NCBI RefSeq assembly: GCF_027595165.1
Contig: NZ_CP097291.1
Coordinates: forward strand, 2,418,001 to 2,482,000
Length of the DNA stretch: 64,000 bases
Source: Providencia sp. PROV188
Lineage (GTDB): Bacteria > Pseudomonadota > Gammaproteobacteria > Enterobacterales > Enterobacteriaceae
Reading direction: 5' to 3'
The notes under the pieces are model-generated. The model worked only from the letters and a program-made list of their open reading frames with translations, was not told the DNA's origin and did not search any database. The position numbers were made by a program, and so were the translations under genes. Positions 1-8,211 of the stretch are shown piece by piece. Every line of letters begins with the position of its first letter. Within the stretch, counting starts at the first letter, position 1.

Positions 1-89
1 TGCAAAAAAGATCGGTTGTAGCTTCTTAGACCAGTAAATAACTCTTCTTTATCTTCAGGGGTAATATCATGTGTAACTGTAACTTTCAT
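1..89 (-). CDS. GNAT-type N-acetyltransferase, N-terminal fragment (runs off the window)
   Basis: An ATG on the minus strand at 89 opens a frame that stays open to the window edge (29 codons). It begins MKVTVTHDITPEDKEELF and continues into GLRSYNRSF. The GLR-x-YN pattern shortly after the start is common at the N-terminus of one GNAT acetyltransferase group, where it precedes the acetyl-CoA domain. Only this N-terminal part is visible, so the acetyl-CoA binding motif cannot be checked and the substrate is unknown. It is divergent from the permease gene that starts at 289. Confidence 0.55.
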   Translation of the reverse strand, partial: MKVTVTHDITPEDKEELFTGLRSYNRSFL

Positions 90-288
90 AACAACCTCAT
101 TTTATTTATCGGTATTTTTATGATGTAGAAAACATCCCGCCAACAAATTAATTATCGCTTACTGTCCGTATAACATCGTATTACGAATATCCTAGTTAGA
201 CACCATTTACTTAATTAAAAACTAAACATTTTTTATCTTGCCTGTAATTTTATTCACCGTAAAATCCCCCTAATCTTTCAGAAAAAAT

Positions 289-1533
289 GTGAATAATATG
301 ACGCTTACCATTATTATTTTTGTGTTGGTCTATATCGCCATGGCATTTGGCAAACTACCCGGCTTTAAAGTTGATAGAACGGGCGCCGCCGTCATCGGTG
401 CATTAGCCATGATGGCCATCGACAGCATCACGCCACCTCATGCCTGGAATGCCATTGATTACCGCACTATCGGCATGCTATTTGGTTTGATGGTGGTCTC
501 CGCTTCGTTTGTGGTTTCCGGCTTTTATAGTTGGACCGCCGATCGCGTGGCGATGCTCAAAGTCAGTGCGCCTACACTGCTTGCCGTACTGATCGCCGTT
601 GGCGGATTACTTTCCGCACTGTTAACCAACGACGTGGTTGTCGTCGCGATGACACCATTATTGGTCTCCATCACACTATCTCGCGGGCTTAACCCCATTC
701 CGTTTCTGCTTGGATTCTGTTTTGCCGCCAACAACGGTGCAACCGGCTCGCTGATTGGTAGCCCGCAAAATATGATCGCGGCACAGGGGCTAGATATTTC
801 CTTTGTGGGCTTATTACAATCCTCGGCAATACCGGCATTATTATCTTTACCGCTCACCTGGCTGGTATTGGTGTGGTTATATCGCAACCGCTGGTACTTA
901 GCTAAAGAGCCGACTAATACCCCTAAAACGGTCTCTCCTCCAACACCACTCGATACATGGGAAACTGCTAAAGCCGGTGTGATCACACTCGCCGTGATTG
1001 TGGCTTTTGTGGTGAGTGATATACCAAAAGAGTTAATCGCATTAACGGCAGCGGGTTTCCTATTACTGAACCGTTCCATTGCATCTAGCGATATGCTTAA
1101 GTTAGTGGATGGGAATTTATTACTATTAATCATGGGATTATTTGTCGTCAACGCGGCATTTGCTGGAACAGGATTACCGCAGCAAATGTTGAATGATTTA
1201 CGCGCTCATGGTGTTGAACTCAATAACCCATTCATTCTATTTTTAGTAACCGGCGTTCTCAGCACTATTGTCGGAAATAACCCCTCTGTCATGCTGCTGG
1301 TGCCTTTTTTAACGCCTGACGGTAACGCTGATGCATTAGGCGCCGCATTAGTCCTTGGCTCTGGTTTTTCCAGTAACTTGTTTGTGTTTGGTAGCTTGGC
1401 GGGCATTATTGTTGTGGAACAAGCGGCGGCTTATGGTGTGAAAATTTCATTCTCAGAATTTGCAAAATCTGGGGGAATTGTTGCCGTTCTCTGTATGCTA
1501 TTAGCCACTGCATGGATTTTATTCGCGTTATAA
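289..1533 (+). CDS. SLC13/ArsB-type (ion transporter superfamily) anion permease
   Basis: A 414-residue, very hydrophobic protein with roughly ten or more membrane segments. Two re-entrant-type motifs recur: LTNDVVVVAMTP near residue 112 and TIVGNNPSVMLLVP in the C-terminal half. A GSLIGSPQNMIAA segment lies between them. This layout (TNDV and a GSPQN/GNPQN motif in each half) is typical of the SLC13/CitMHS/ArsB/NhaD ion transporter superfamily. The substrate could be an organic acid, sulfate or another anion and cannot be read from sequence. The frame opens at GTG 289; an in-frame ATG at 298 is equally possible because neither has a strong ribosome binding site. It converges on the cyclase gene across a bidirectional terminator. 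Confidence 0.8.
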   Translation: MNNMTLTIIIFVLVYIAMAFGKLPGFKVDRTGAAVIGALAMMAIDSITPPHAWNAIDYRTIGMLFGLMVVSASFVVSGFYSWTADRVAMLKVSAPTLLAVLIAVGGLLSALLTNDVVVVAMTPLLVSITLSRGLNPIPFLLGFCFAANNGATGSLIGSPQNMIAAQGLDISFVGLLQSSAIPALLSLPLTWLVLVWLYRNRWYLAKEPTNTPKTVSPPTPLDTWETAKAGVITLAVIVAFVVSDIPKELIALTAAGFLLLNRSIASSDMLKLVDGNLLLLIMGLFVVNAAFAGTGLPQQMLNDLRAHGVELNNPFILFLVTGVLSTIVGNNPSVMLLVPFLTPDGNADALGAALVLGSGFSSNLFVFGSLAGIIVVEQAAAYGVKISFSEFAKSGGIVAVLCMLLATAWILFAL

Positions 1534-1537
1534 AACT

Positions 1538-1574
1538 AACGCCTTTCTCAGCCTATTTAACTGAGAAAGGCGTT
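1538..1574. terminator. Bidirectional Rho-independent terminator
   Basis: A perfect 14-bp inverted repeat (arms 1538-1551 and 1561-1574, AACGCCTTTCTCAG) lies between two convergent genes. T-rich bases on both outer flanks make it usable from either side. Confidence 0.8.
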
Positions 1575-1582
1575 TAGGATTT

Positions 1583-2323
1583 TCAGGGAAGAATAGCAAA
1601 TGAGCGCACAGGAAACCCACTAGCATTATTGGGTTTCGCCACAATATTAAAAATCACAGCACCACGAGTCGGTAATTGATCTAAATTCGCCATCAACTCT
1701 ATTTGGTAAGTATCTTGTTCTAATACGTAATATTCACCTAATAGCGCGTTATTTTGGCGAAAATCTTTCGCTGCATCAGTATCAAATGTCTCATGCCCAA
1801 TGGCTTTAATGCCACGCTCTTCAAATAAAAATTTGAGCGCATCCATACCCCATCCCGGGATTTGATTATTACCTTCTGCGTCTTTATTATCCATGGCTTC
1901 TTGAGAAGGCCAGCGCTTATGCCAATCTGTGCGTAGTGCTACAAAACTATCCGGTTCGATTCGCCCATGTTCACGCTCGAAAGCTAAAACATCTTCGCGA
2001 GAAAATGCAAAATTAGGGTCTTGTGCCGCTCGCTCAGATTGGTTGATAACGATCAGCGGTAAGACTAACTCTTGCAGCTCCAATTCATGTAAAAAGCGTT
2101 TTCCTTCAACAAAATGGCAAGGCGCGTCAATATGCGTGCCGTATTGCCCAGGAAAGGTAAATTGCTGAGCAAAAAAGCCGTCAGAGTAGCCAAATAATGT
2201 TTTAAATTCTGCAGAGTCAAACATAAAGAAATGAGGAGAATCTTTATCAAAGCTGTGCGTTAAATCCACCCATTTTTTGGATTTTAATACCTTTAGTGCA
2301 TTTAAAACTTCGTTAGCCATCAT
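1583..2323 (-). CDS. Cyclase family protein (kynurenine formamidase-like metal hydrolase)
   Basis: A 246-residue protein of the cyclase/KynB fold (Pfam cyclase family, PF04199). The metal-binding signature is present as GQYGTHIDAPCHF, with His64, Asp66 and His70 as the expected ligands; Gln60 replaces the His often seen at the motif start. Members hydrolyse amide or lactone bonds (for example N-formylkynurenine) or act on isatin. The true substrate here is not deducible. A good ribosome binding site (AGGGGAAA) precedes the ATG at 2323. It is encoded on the same strand as the MetQ-like lipoprotein gene upstream, 154 bp away, so it could be the distal gene of that unit, although the gap leaves room for its own promoter. 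Confidence 0.8.
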   Translation of the reverse strand: MMANEVLNALKVLKSKKWVDLTHSFDKDSPHFFMFDSAEFKTLFGYSDGFFAQQFTFPGQYGTHIDAPCHFVEGKRFLHELELQELVLPLIVINQSERAAQDPNFAFSREDVLAFEREHGRIEPDSFVALRTDWHKRWPSQEAMDNKDAEGNNQIPGWGMDALKFLFEERGIKAIGHETFDTDAAKDFRQNNALLGEYYVLEQDTYQIELMANLDQLPTRGAVIFNIVAKPNNASGFPVRSFAILP

Positions 2324-2477
2324 TTTCCCCTATCTGGTTTTAGTCTTTATCAAGACAATTTTATTTTGCTATTTTTATTTATTCTGAATAGGTAATAACC
2401 AACTCTATGACGTTTGTCTATCTTTCTAAACAATCCGTTGCCAATTTTTCACCAAATTGGCAACGAAGATTCGAATA

Positions 2478-3320
2478 TTATTTAGAATAATTTGCCCATG
2501 CAGCAGGTTCAATAAAACCATCATAAATACGCTGAGAGCGAATATAATCTGCATACTCTTTTGATTCAAAAGCCTCTTTTAAATCTTTAGCCCATTGAGT
2601 GTCGAGATCTTTTTGTAGCACAGAAACCACAACGCGATGCTCAAGCGGTGAATTTTCAACAACCAAACCATCCGCAATACGCTGCCCTGCACTCGCCACA
2701 TAATTACCATTCACTACTACAAAATCCACATCATCCAATAGACGTAAACCTTGCGCGGCATCTGTTTCACGGATATCGAGCTTATATTTTGCCGGTTCAA
2801 TGTCATTGACGCTAAAGCTGAGCGTACTGACATTCGGTTTGATTTTAATCCAACCCAGTTGCTCTAAAATTCGAGCTCCACGTTCCGCGTTTACAGGGTC
2901 ATTTGACAGCGCGACAATCATGCCATCTTGCACATCATTCAGCGTTTTGTGTTTATTCGAACGTAAACTCTGCGGTGCGCTTGGTGAATCGGCCAATGCG
3001 ACCATATTAATATTATTTTTTTGGTTATACGCTTCCATATAAGCGCGACTTTGGTTTACTGATGCGTCAATTGCCCCTTCTTCAAATGCAGGGTTAATTT
3101 GCCTGTTTTGTGAAAACTGACGTAACGTCACTTGGTAACCTTTTTTCTCTAAAATAGGTACAATGCCTTTATCGACTTGGTCGATATAATTCCCAACACC
3201 GAAGCCAATAGTAATTTGCTTTTTATCTGAGCTGTCTTTTTCTTTATTATCACCACATCCTGCCAATAAAATGATTGCGGTTGCCACTAAAGATAAATTT
3301 ATTATTTTTTGTTTGAACAT
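2478..3320 (-). CDS. NlpA/MetQ-family ABC transporter substrate-binding lipoprotein
   Basis: 280 residues. A type II signal peptide ends in the lipobox LAGC (residues 19-22), so the mature protein should be lipidated at Cys22. The body carries family features such as the early GVGNYIDQ strand, the FEEGAIDASVNQSRAYM segment and the ALSNDPVNAERGARIL block, which resemble the MetQ D-methionine receptor. It lies divergently from an operon that supplies a MetN-like ATPase and a MetI-like permease, making a complete importer split by a shared 242-bp regulatory region. Because that operon also encodes redox enzymes rather than methionine enzymes, the ligand is probably another sulfur compound (inference). 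It ends close to residue 280, near the usual MetQ length of about 271. Confidence 0.85.
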   Translation of the reverse strand: MFKQKIINLSLVATAIILLAGCGDNKEKDSSDKKQITIGFGVGNYIDQVDKGIVPILEKKGYQVTLRQFSQNRQINPAFEEGAIDASVNQSRAYMEAYNQKNNINMVALADSPSAPQSLRSNKHKTLNDVQDGMIVALSNDPVNAERGARILEQLGWIKIKPNVSTLSFSVNDIEPAKYKLDIRETDAAQGLRLLDDVDFVVVNGNYVASAGQRIADGLVVENSPLEHRVVVSVLQKDLDTQWAKDLKEAFESKEYADYIRSQRIYDGFIEPAAWANYSK

Positions 3321-3420
3321 TTGAAATTTCCTATGGTGATTACTTTTTAATTACTTTCAGCTTTTAATATTGCCAATCGACCGGAGTATAAACAGGATTT
3401 ATTTAACGTCTTAGATCCGT

Positions 3421-3493
3421 TCGTTATAACTTAAATAGAAATGAATATAAAAATGAATCAAACCAAAATGGTTATAACGATATAACAAAATGG
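3421..3493. promoter_or_regulatory. Candidate sulfur-regulator operator in the divergent promoter region
   Basis: GTTATAAC occurs twice, at 3423-3430 and 3471-3478. The second copy lies inside a direct-repeat structure with CAAAATGGT on each side (3464-3494). The 10-mer TGGTTATAAC (3469-3478) is also found upstream of cysP (31249-31258), and its first eight bases occur upstream of cysK (22205-22212). A CysB- or Cbl-type LysR regulator would be the natural candidate, but this is inference from motif sharing. Confidence 0.35.
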
Positions 3494-3562
3494 TAGTTCG
3501 AATAATGATGTGATTGATATGTAATGAAGGAGATAAAAAAATTTAAATAAAGTGAGTTATTT

Positions 3563-4696
3563 ATGACAGTAAAATTTGATTTAATTAACAATATTCTTAA
3601 CCTGACACCAGACTCAGAATTAGCGAAAAACCGCGCAGAAAGGCCGGTTGCAACAGAAAATACTCAAGCCGCTTTTGAGGCTGTTTTTTCTGTGCCATCT
3701 CAAATATTGCCTCTAAATGTGAAATACTATTTTGCGCTTTCCGTGGCGAAAATTACTGGTTCAATATTACTCGCAAAATATTATGCTGAATTATTATCAT
3801 CACAATCCATCGTCGAAATAACACCTGAGATTACGCTTGCAGAGAAATATCTGCGAGTATTAACCAGCAATCCAAATCAAGCTGATTATGCTTTAACACA
3901 ACAATTTATTCAGCAAGGATGGTCTGAGCCCGATATTATTTTATTGGCTCAGTTAATTACCTTTGTCACTTATCAATCCCGCTTAGTTGCTGGCCTGGAA
4001 TTATTAATTGGACAAAGCCAGAATTCAGATAATAAAGCAGACCAACACTTTCCAATTTTGGCAGGAAATTGGAACCACGCAACGACAACACAGTTAGGGC
4101 AACCATCACCGACCGCCTTTACACAGCAGCAATTAGGTTGGGAGTCTTGGTTATCTGCGCGAGATGTCAATTCGTTAAGTGACGATGAAACTCAAACGCT
4201 GAAAAAACATGGGCAATTAAATTCTGAATATTTCCTTCTGTTAGCTCATCAAAGCGAGATTTTAGCGCTACGTACACAGATAGACCGAGGTATTTTTTAT
4301 ACCTCAGGTGGGCTACCTCGCTGGGAGAGAGAGTTTGCTGCTGCTGCGGTCAGTAAAGTGAATGGCTGCATTTATTGCGCTTCAGTTCATGCGCGCAAAG
4401 CTAGCCAGTATGCAAAAGAACATCTCGGTGATGTCGAGAAACTGCTGGCGACACCCGCAGGAAATGTGCTTGCTGAAGGCTATGAATCGAGGCTTTTAGC
4501 TATCGTTTCTCTTGTTGCTTCGCTCTCTACTACGCCTATTCAAGCCTCAGCTGAGCAAATCGATCAGCTACGCTCATTAGGGTTAACGGAACTAGAGTTA
4601 CTCGATTTAATTCAATCCAGTGCATTTTTTTCATGGGCTAATCGCTTAATGCTGACATTGGGAGAACCGTTTGAACTCCCTGAAAATAAGGAGTAA
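3563..4696 (+). CDS. Fused CMD-domain / alkylhydroperoxidase (AhpD-fold) protein
   Basis: 377 residues in two parts. The N-terminal half (about 1-180) looks like the CMD-domain subfamily named after Avi_7170 and contains no cysteines. The C-terminal half carries the AhpD redox motif as C-I-Y-C-A-S-V-H, with Cys269, Cys272 and His276, and matches the Avi_7169-type alkylhydroperoxidase subfamily. In many bacteria these two are separate adjacent genes; here they form one chain. AhpD-fold proteins reduce peroxides or act in oxidative chemistry through the CxxC pair. It is the first gene of a four-gene operon, four bases before the monooxygenase gene. A GAAGGAGA ribosome-binding-like stretch lies some 25-30 bp upstream and a weaker AAGTGAG lies nearer the ATG. 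The role is unknown; detoxifying peroxide or completing oxidation of the imported compound is plausible. Confidence 0.8.
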   Translation: MTVKFDLINNILNLTPDSELAKNRAERPVATENTQAAFEAVFSVPSQILPLNVKYYFALSVAKITGSILLAKYYAELLSSQSIVEITPEITLAEKYLRVLTSNPNQADYALTQQFIQQGWSEPDIILLAQLITFVTYQSRLVAGLELLIGQSQNSDNKADQHFPILAGNWNHATTTQLGQPSPTAFTQQQLGWESWLSARDVNSLSDDETQTLKKHGQLNSEYFLLLAHQSEILALRTQIDRGIFYTSGGLPRWEREFAAAAVSKVNGCIYCASVHARKASQYAKEHLGDVEKLLATPAGNVLAEGYESRLLAIVSLVASLSTTPIQASAEQIDQLRSLGLTELELLDLIQSSAFFSWANRLMLTLGEPFELPENKE

Positions 4697-4700
4697 TACC

Positions 4701-6161
4701 ATGGATAAGGTCATTGGATTAGCGGCTCTAGAGGCGCAAATAAATCAGGATTTGCAGTATCTTAATTTACCGATTAGCTCATGGTCGTTGTCAGATGAAG
4801 ATCTTGATAAACAAAAGATTAATGTCGCCATTATCGGTGGGGGCATGTCGGGAGTAACGGCGGCTTTTGCCTTAAAATTACGGGGAATTAACGCTATCGT
4901 TTTTGACCAAGCGCCCTCAGGCAAAGAAGGTCCTTGGCAAACGCCAGCCTTGATGGAAACCTTGCGGTCACCTAAACAGGTTGTCGGCCCTGCTCTTGCA
5001 TCCCCCTCTTTAACATTCCAAGCCTGGTTTAAAGCTCAATTTGGCGATGATGTGTGGGAAAATCTCGATAAAATCCCACGCTTACAATGGGGTGAGTACC
5101 TACAATGGTTTAAAACCATGACGGCACCCACACTGCTAAATCAGCACCAATTAGTCGATGTTAAATTAATCCCTCAAGGCCGAGAGTTAACGTTTGATAC
5201 TCCCAATGGACAAACCTCTTTTGTTGCTCAGCATGTTGTCATTGCAACCGGCATGGAATCATTTAGCGAGCCTAACATCCCAGAATTTATGAATAAAATT
5301 CCAACTCAATACTGGGAGCATTCATATGCGGGTAGCAACTATGAGAGATTTAACGGGCTCGATATTGGCGTTGTAGGCTACAGTGCGGGAGCTATGGACA
5401 GTTCAGCCACTGCATTAGAACATGGTGCTAAGTCTGTTGAGTTGTTGATCCGAGCAAAAGAGATGCCGCGAGTAAACCGAGGAAAGGTCGCCGGAAGTGC
5501 CGGTTTTACCAATGCCTATGGGTATTTTACCGATGCGCAAAAATGGCATTATGCCGATTATGTTTTGAAAGCGAAAACCCCTGCCCCTCATGGTAGTACA
5601 CTACGAGTTTCTCGTCATACACATGCTTATTTTAACTTCAATACACAAGTCAATGATGTCACCGTCAAAGAGAATAAATTGCACGTTTCCACCAACCAAG
5701 GGGATTTCTCTTTTGATTACCTCATTTTAGCGACTGGCTACCGACTAAATTGGCAAAAATACAGCCCATTTCATCGCCTAGCGCCGTTTATTAAAACGTG
5801 GAGAGATGTTTATACCCCACCTAAAGGTGAGGAAAATGATGAACTTGCCGCGCATCCCTATCTTGGTGAACACTTTGAATTGCAAGCAAAATCGGGTTAC
5901 GAGTTTCCGTTTATCGACCACTTTTATTGCTTCAATTTAAGCGCTTCGCTCAGCATGGGTCCCTTAATTGGCTTGATCCCAGGCACCAATACCGGAGCTG
6001 AGCGTTTAGCGGATCATATTGCTGCCAAGTTGTATCTAGCCCATCGGCAACAGCACCTTGAGTTGGTTAAAACCAGTACAGAAAATGAGTTATTAGGTGA
6101 TGAATGGCAACCTGCCTTACCACCCGCTCAGCGTGTACAATTGATTGAAAATGTGGAGTAA
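4701..6161 (+). CDS. FAD/NAD(P)-dependent flavoprotein monooxygenase-like oxidoreductase
   Basis: 486 residues from the ATG at 4701, chosen because AAGGAGT precedes it by a normal distance and an upstream in-frame ATG at 4671 would overlap the previous gene. An FAD-binding Rossmann motif GGGMSG is at residues 46-51. A second nucleotide-binding segment, VVGYSAGAMDSSA, lies in the middle, followed by an LILATGYRLNW strand similar to the ATG motif of class B flavin monooxygenases. These features fit an enzyme that uses NAD(P)H and O2 to oxygenate a soft nucleophile, possibly sulfur. The exact substrate is not known. The gene sits between the peroxidase-like gene and the ABC ATPase with only a few bases between stops and starts, so translation is probably coupled. 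Confidence 0.8.
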   Translation: MDKVIGLAALEAQINQDLQYLNLPISSWSLSDEDLDKQKINVAIIGGGMSGVTAAFALKLRGINAIVFDQAPSGKEGPWQTPALMETLRSPKQVVGPALASPSLTFQAWFKAQFGDDVWENLDKIPRLQWGEYLQWFKTMTAPTLLNQHQLVDVKLIPQGRELTFDTPNGQTSFVAQHVVIATGMESFSEPNIPEFMNKIPTQYWEHSYAGSNYERFNGLDIGVVGYSAGAMDSSATALEHGAKSVELLIRAKEMPRVNRGKVAGSAGFTNAYGYFTDAQKWHYADYVLKAKTPAPHGSTLRVSRHTHAYFNFNTQVNDVTVKENKLHVSTNQGDFSFDYLILATGYRLNWQKYSPFHRLAPFIKTWRDVYTPPKGEENDELAAHPYLGEHFELQAKSGYEFPFIDHFYCFNLSASLSMGPLIGLIPGTNTGAERLADHIAAKLYLAHRQQHLELVKTSTENELLGDEWQPALPPAQRVQLIENVE

Positions 6162-6164
6162 AGG

Positions 6165-7178
6165 ATGATTGAATTTAACAATGTCCAAAAGATTTATGAA
6201 AAAAATGGGCAATCCTTAGTCGCTCTACAAGATATTAATTTGCATATCAATAAAGGTGATATTTTTGGTTTTATTGGTTATAGCGGTGCAGGTAAAAGTT
6301 CCTTGATCCGCTTAGTCAATCAATTAGAAAAGCCTACCGGTGGCGCCATCAAGGTCGATCAGCACAATTTAGCGGAGCATACCCCATCGCAAATACGGAC
6401 ACATAAAAAAAGTATCGGAATGATTTTCCAACATTTCAATTTGTTGGAAACCAAGACTGTCGAACAGAATGTTGCTATGCCCCTGGTTTTACTTGGCATT
6501 GATAAGCACGAAATTGCCCGTCGCGTAGATAACATTCTTGAATACGTTGAATTAAGCGATAAGAAACACCAATACCCTAACCAGCTTTCTGGTGGGCAAA
6601 AACAGCGTGTTGGAATAGCGAGAGCGTTGATTAATAATCCACAAATCTTGCTGTGTGATGAGGCAACCTCTGCCTTGGATCCGCAAACCACCGCCTCTAT
6701 TTTGGCATTACTGCAAAAAATCAATCGTGAGCAGAAAATTACCATTTTATTGGTCACTCATGAAATGGAAGTCATTGAGCAGATTTGTCATCGTGTCGCC
6801 GTCATGGAATCCGGTCGCATTGTTGAAGAAGGCACAGTACTTGATATTTTTGCCAATCCTCAACATCCAACCACGCAAAAATTTGTGGGTACTGTGCTCA
6901 ATGAAAAAATTCCGGAGCGTGTACTCCATCAGCTTGAACATCAAGAGGATGTATATCGATTAGAATTTTTAGGCAAATCCGCTCAAGAGCCTGTGGTGAA
7001 TGAACTTATTATCAAAAATATTATTAAAATCAATATCCTATTTGCCAACATGAAAGAGATCAACGGCGTCGTTTTAGGCAGTATGTTTGTTCAGATGTTA
7101 GGCGATAAACAGCACATTGATGAAGCCGTAGCCTATTTACGCCATCGTGGCGTTGCAGTGAATAAGGGGACAGTATGA
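6165..7178 (+). CDS. MetN-like ABC transporter ATP-binding protein with NIL domain
   Basis: 337 residues. Walker A is GYSGAGKS (residues 38-45), the ABC signature is LSGGQKQR, and Walker B is LLCDEATSALDP, followed by the H-loop LLVTHEME. The last 90 or so residues resemble the NIL ligand-sensing domain that in MetN senses intracellular methionine and inhibits transport. Length (MetN is about 343) and architecture fit a D-methionine-type importer ATPase. The start is 3 bp after the monooxygenase stop, with AAGG just upstream; it overlaps the permease gene by 4 bp (ATGA). As the housekeeping metNIQ normally lies elsewhere with no redox genes, this is likely a paralogue for a different sulfur-containing substrate (inference). 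Confidence 0.88.
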   Translation: MIEFNNVQKIYEKNGQSLVALQDINLHINKGDIFGFIGYSGAGKSSLIRLVNQLEKPTGGAIKVDQHNLAEHTPSQIRTHKKSIGMIFQHFNLLETKTVEQNVAMPLVLLGIDKHEIARRVDNILEYVELSDKKHQYPNQLSGGQKQRVGIARALINNPQILLCDEATSALDPQTTASILALLQKINREQKITILLVTHEMEVIEQICHRVAVMESGRIVEEGTVLDIFANPQHPTTQKFVGTVLNEKIPERVLHQLEHQEDVYRLEFLGKSAQEPVVNELIIKNIIKINILFANMKEINGVVLGSMFVQMLGDKQHIDEAVAYLRHRGVAVNKGTV

Positions 7179-7843
7179 GTGAGTTTTTTGAAACAGCACT
7201 GACAAGTAAACAATTTTTATTGGCCATGTCAGAAACATTCACTATGGTGAGTATTGCGCTTGTCCTCGGTTCGCTATTCGGGATCTTATTGGGAATTTTA
7301 TTAGTTATTACTCGCCCAGACGGAATTTGGGAAAACAAACGTATTTATCGCGTTATTAACCCTATTATTAATATATTCCGTTCACTACCTTTTATTATTT
7401 TATTAGTGGCTATAATCCCATTAACACGCTTTGTGGTAGGAACATCTATTGGCACCACCGCGGCGATAGTCCCTTTAGTCATTTATATTGCGCCATATAC
7501 GGCAAGATTGGTTGAGAATTCATTGCTCAGTGTCCATTCGGGTATTATTGAAGCTGCCGATGCAATGGGAGCGACCAACTGGCAAATTGTTTGGCACTTT
7601 ATTCTACCGGAAGCAAAGTCATCATTAATTTTAAGCTTAACGGCTGCCAGTATAACGCTGGTTGGGGCAACGGCGATGGCTGGAGCCGTTGGTGGCGGCG
7701 GTGTTGGTGATCTTGCGCTAAATTACGGTTATCAACGCTTTGATAATGTTGCTATGGCAATTACGGTTGTGACCTTGGTGATTATCGTGCAAGGAATACA
7801 GTTTATTGGTGACACTTTGGCAAGAAAGGCGCGTTTTCACTAG
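7175..7843 (+). CDS. MetI-like ABC transporter permease
   Basis: 222 residues with about five membrane helices. The EAA cytoplasmic loop that docks on the ATPase is readable as EAADAMGATNWQIVWHF around residue 128. Length and sequence resemble MetI (217 residues). It starts inside the end of the ATPase gene with an ATGA overlap and closes the operon, since a strong terminator follows at 7851. Together with the ATPase and the divergent lipoprotein it forms a full methionine-type (MUT family) importer in the inner membrane. Confidence 0.88.
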   Translation: MSEFFETALTSKQFLLAMSETFTMVSIALVLGSLFGILLGILLVITRPDGIWENKRIYRVINPIINIFRSLPFIILLVAIIPLTRFVVGTSIGTTAAIVPLVIYIAPYTARLVENSLLSVHSGIIEAADAMGATNWQIVWHFILPEAKSSLILSLTAASITLVGATAMAGAVGGGGVGDLALNYGYQRFDNVAMAITVVTLVIIVQGIQFIGDTLARKARFH

Positions 7844-7850
7844 TTAATAT

Positions 7851-7890
7851 AAAGTCGATGAAATATCTTCATCGACTTTTATTTATTTTT
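7851..7890 (+). terminator. Rho-independent terminator of the ABC/monooxygenase operon
   Basis: Arms AAAGTCGATGAA (7851-7862) and TTCATCGACTTT (7868-7879) with a 5-base loop, followed by a T-rich tail. Confidence 0.85.
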
Positions 7891-8211
7891 CATACAATTA
7901 ACCATCTCTCTTCCCTTTTCAATTCCTCCGCAAAAAATATTTACACATAAAAAAGTCGCTATTAATACGAGTTTAATAAAAAAACAGGCTATTTCTAAAA
8001 ATTAAATTTTAAAAAATGCAGTAAAATACCAATATATTTTAAATGATTCATATATAATCATAATACTATACATCATAATGTTTATTTGACCACTTGAGAC
8101 CAAAAACACTATGAAATGTATATTTTAGTCACTTTGATAACATCTTTAGCTACCTCGCGCGCTTTACGATGCATCGTCAGCGTTTTATTAACCTCTAACT
8201 GAAAACTGATT
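7891..8211. other. AT-rich intergenic stretch upstream of the antiporter gene
   Basis: No gene is visible. A possible promoter for the antiporter is TTGACC (8086-8091), 18 bp, TATGAA (8110-8115); the -10 element is imperfect. Short A/T tracts fill the rest. Confidence 0.35.

Noticed and set aside
525..1151. 208-codon frame antisense to the anion permease
   Set aside because: A shadow of the permease coding bias; Ser/Thr-rich composition, no ribosome binding site.
4671..6161. A longer monooxygenase starting at 4671
   Set aside because: It would overlap the previous gene by 26 bp, while ATG 4701 has a strong AAGGAGT site.
6655..6963. 102-codon frame inside the ABC ATPase gene
   Set aside because: Alternative frame of an intact gene; Trp/Leu/Ser-rich artefact.
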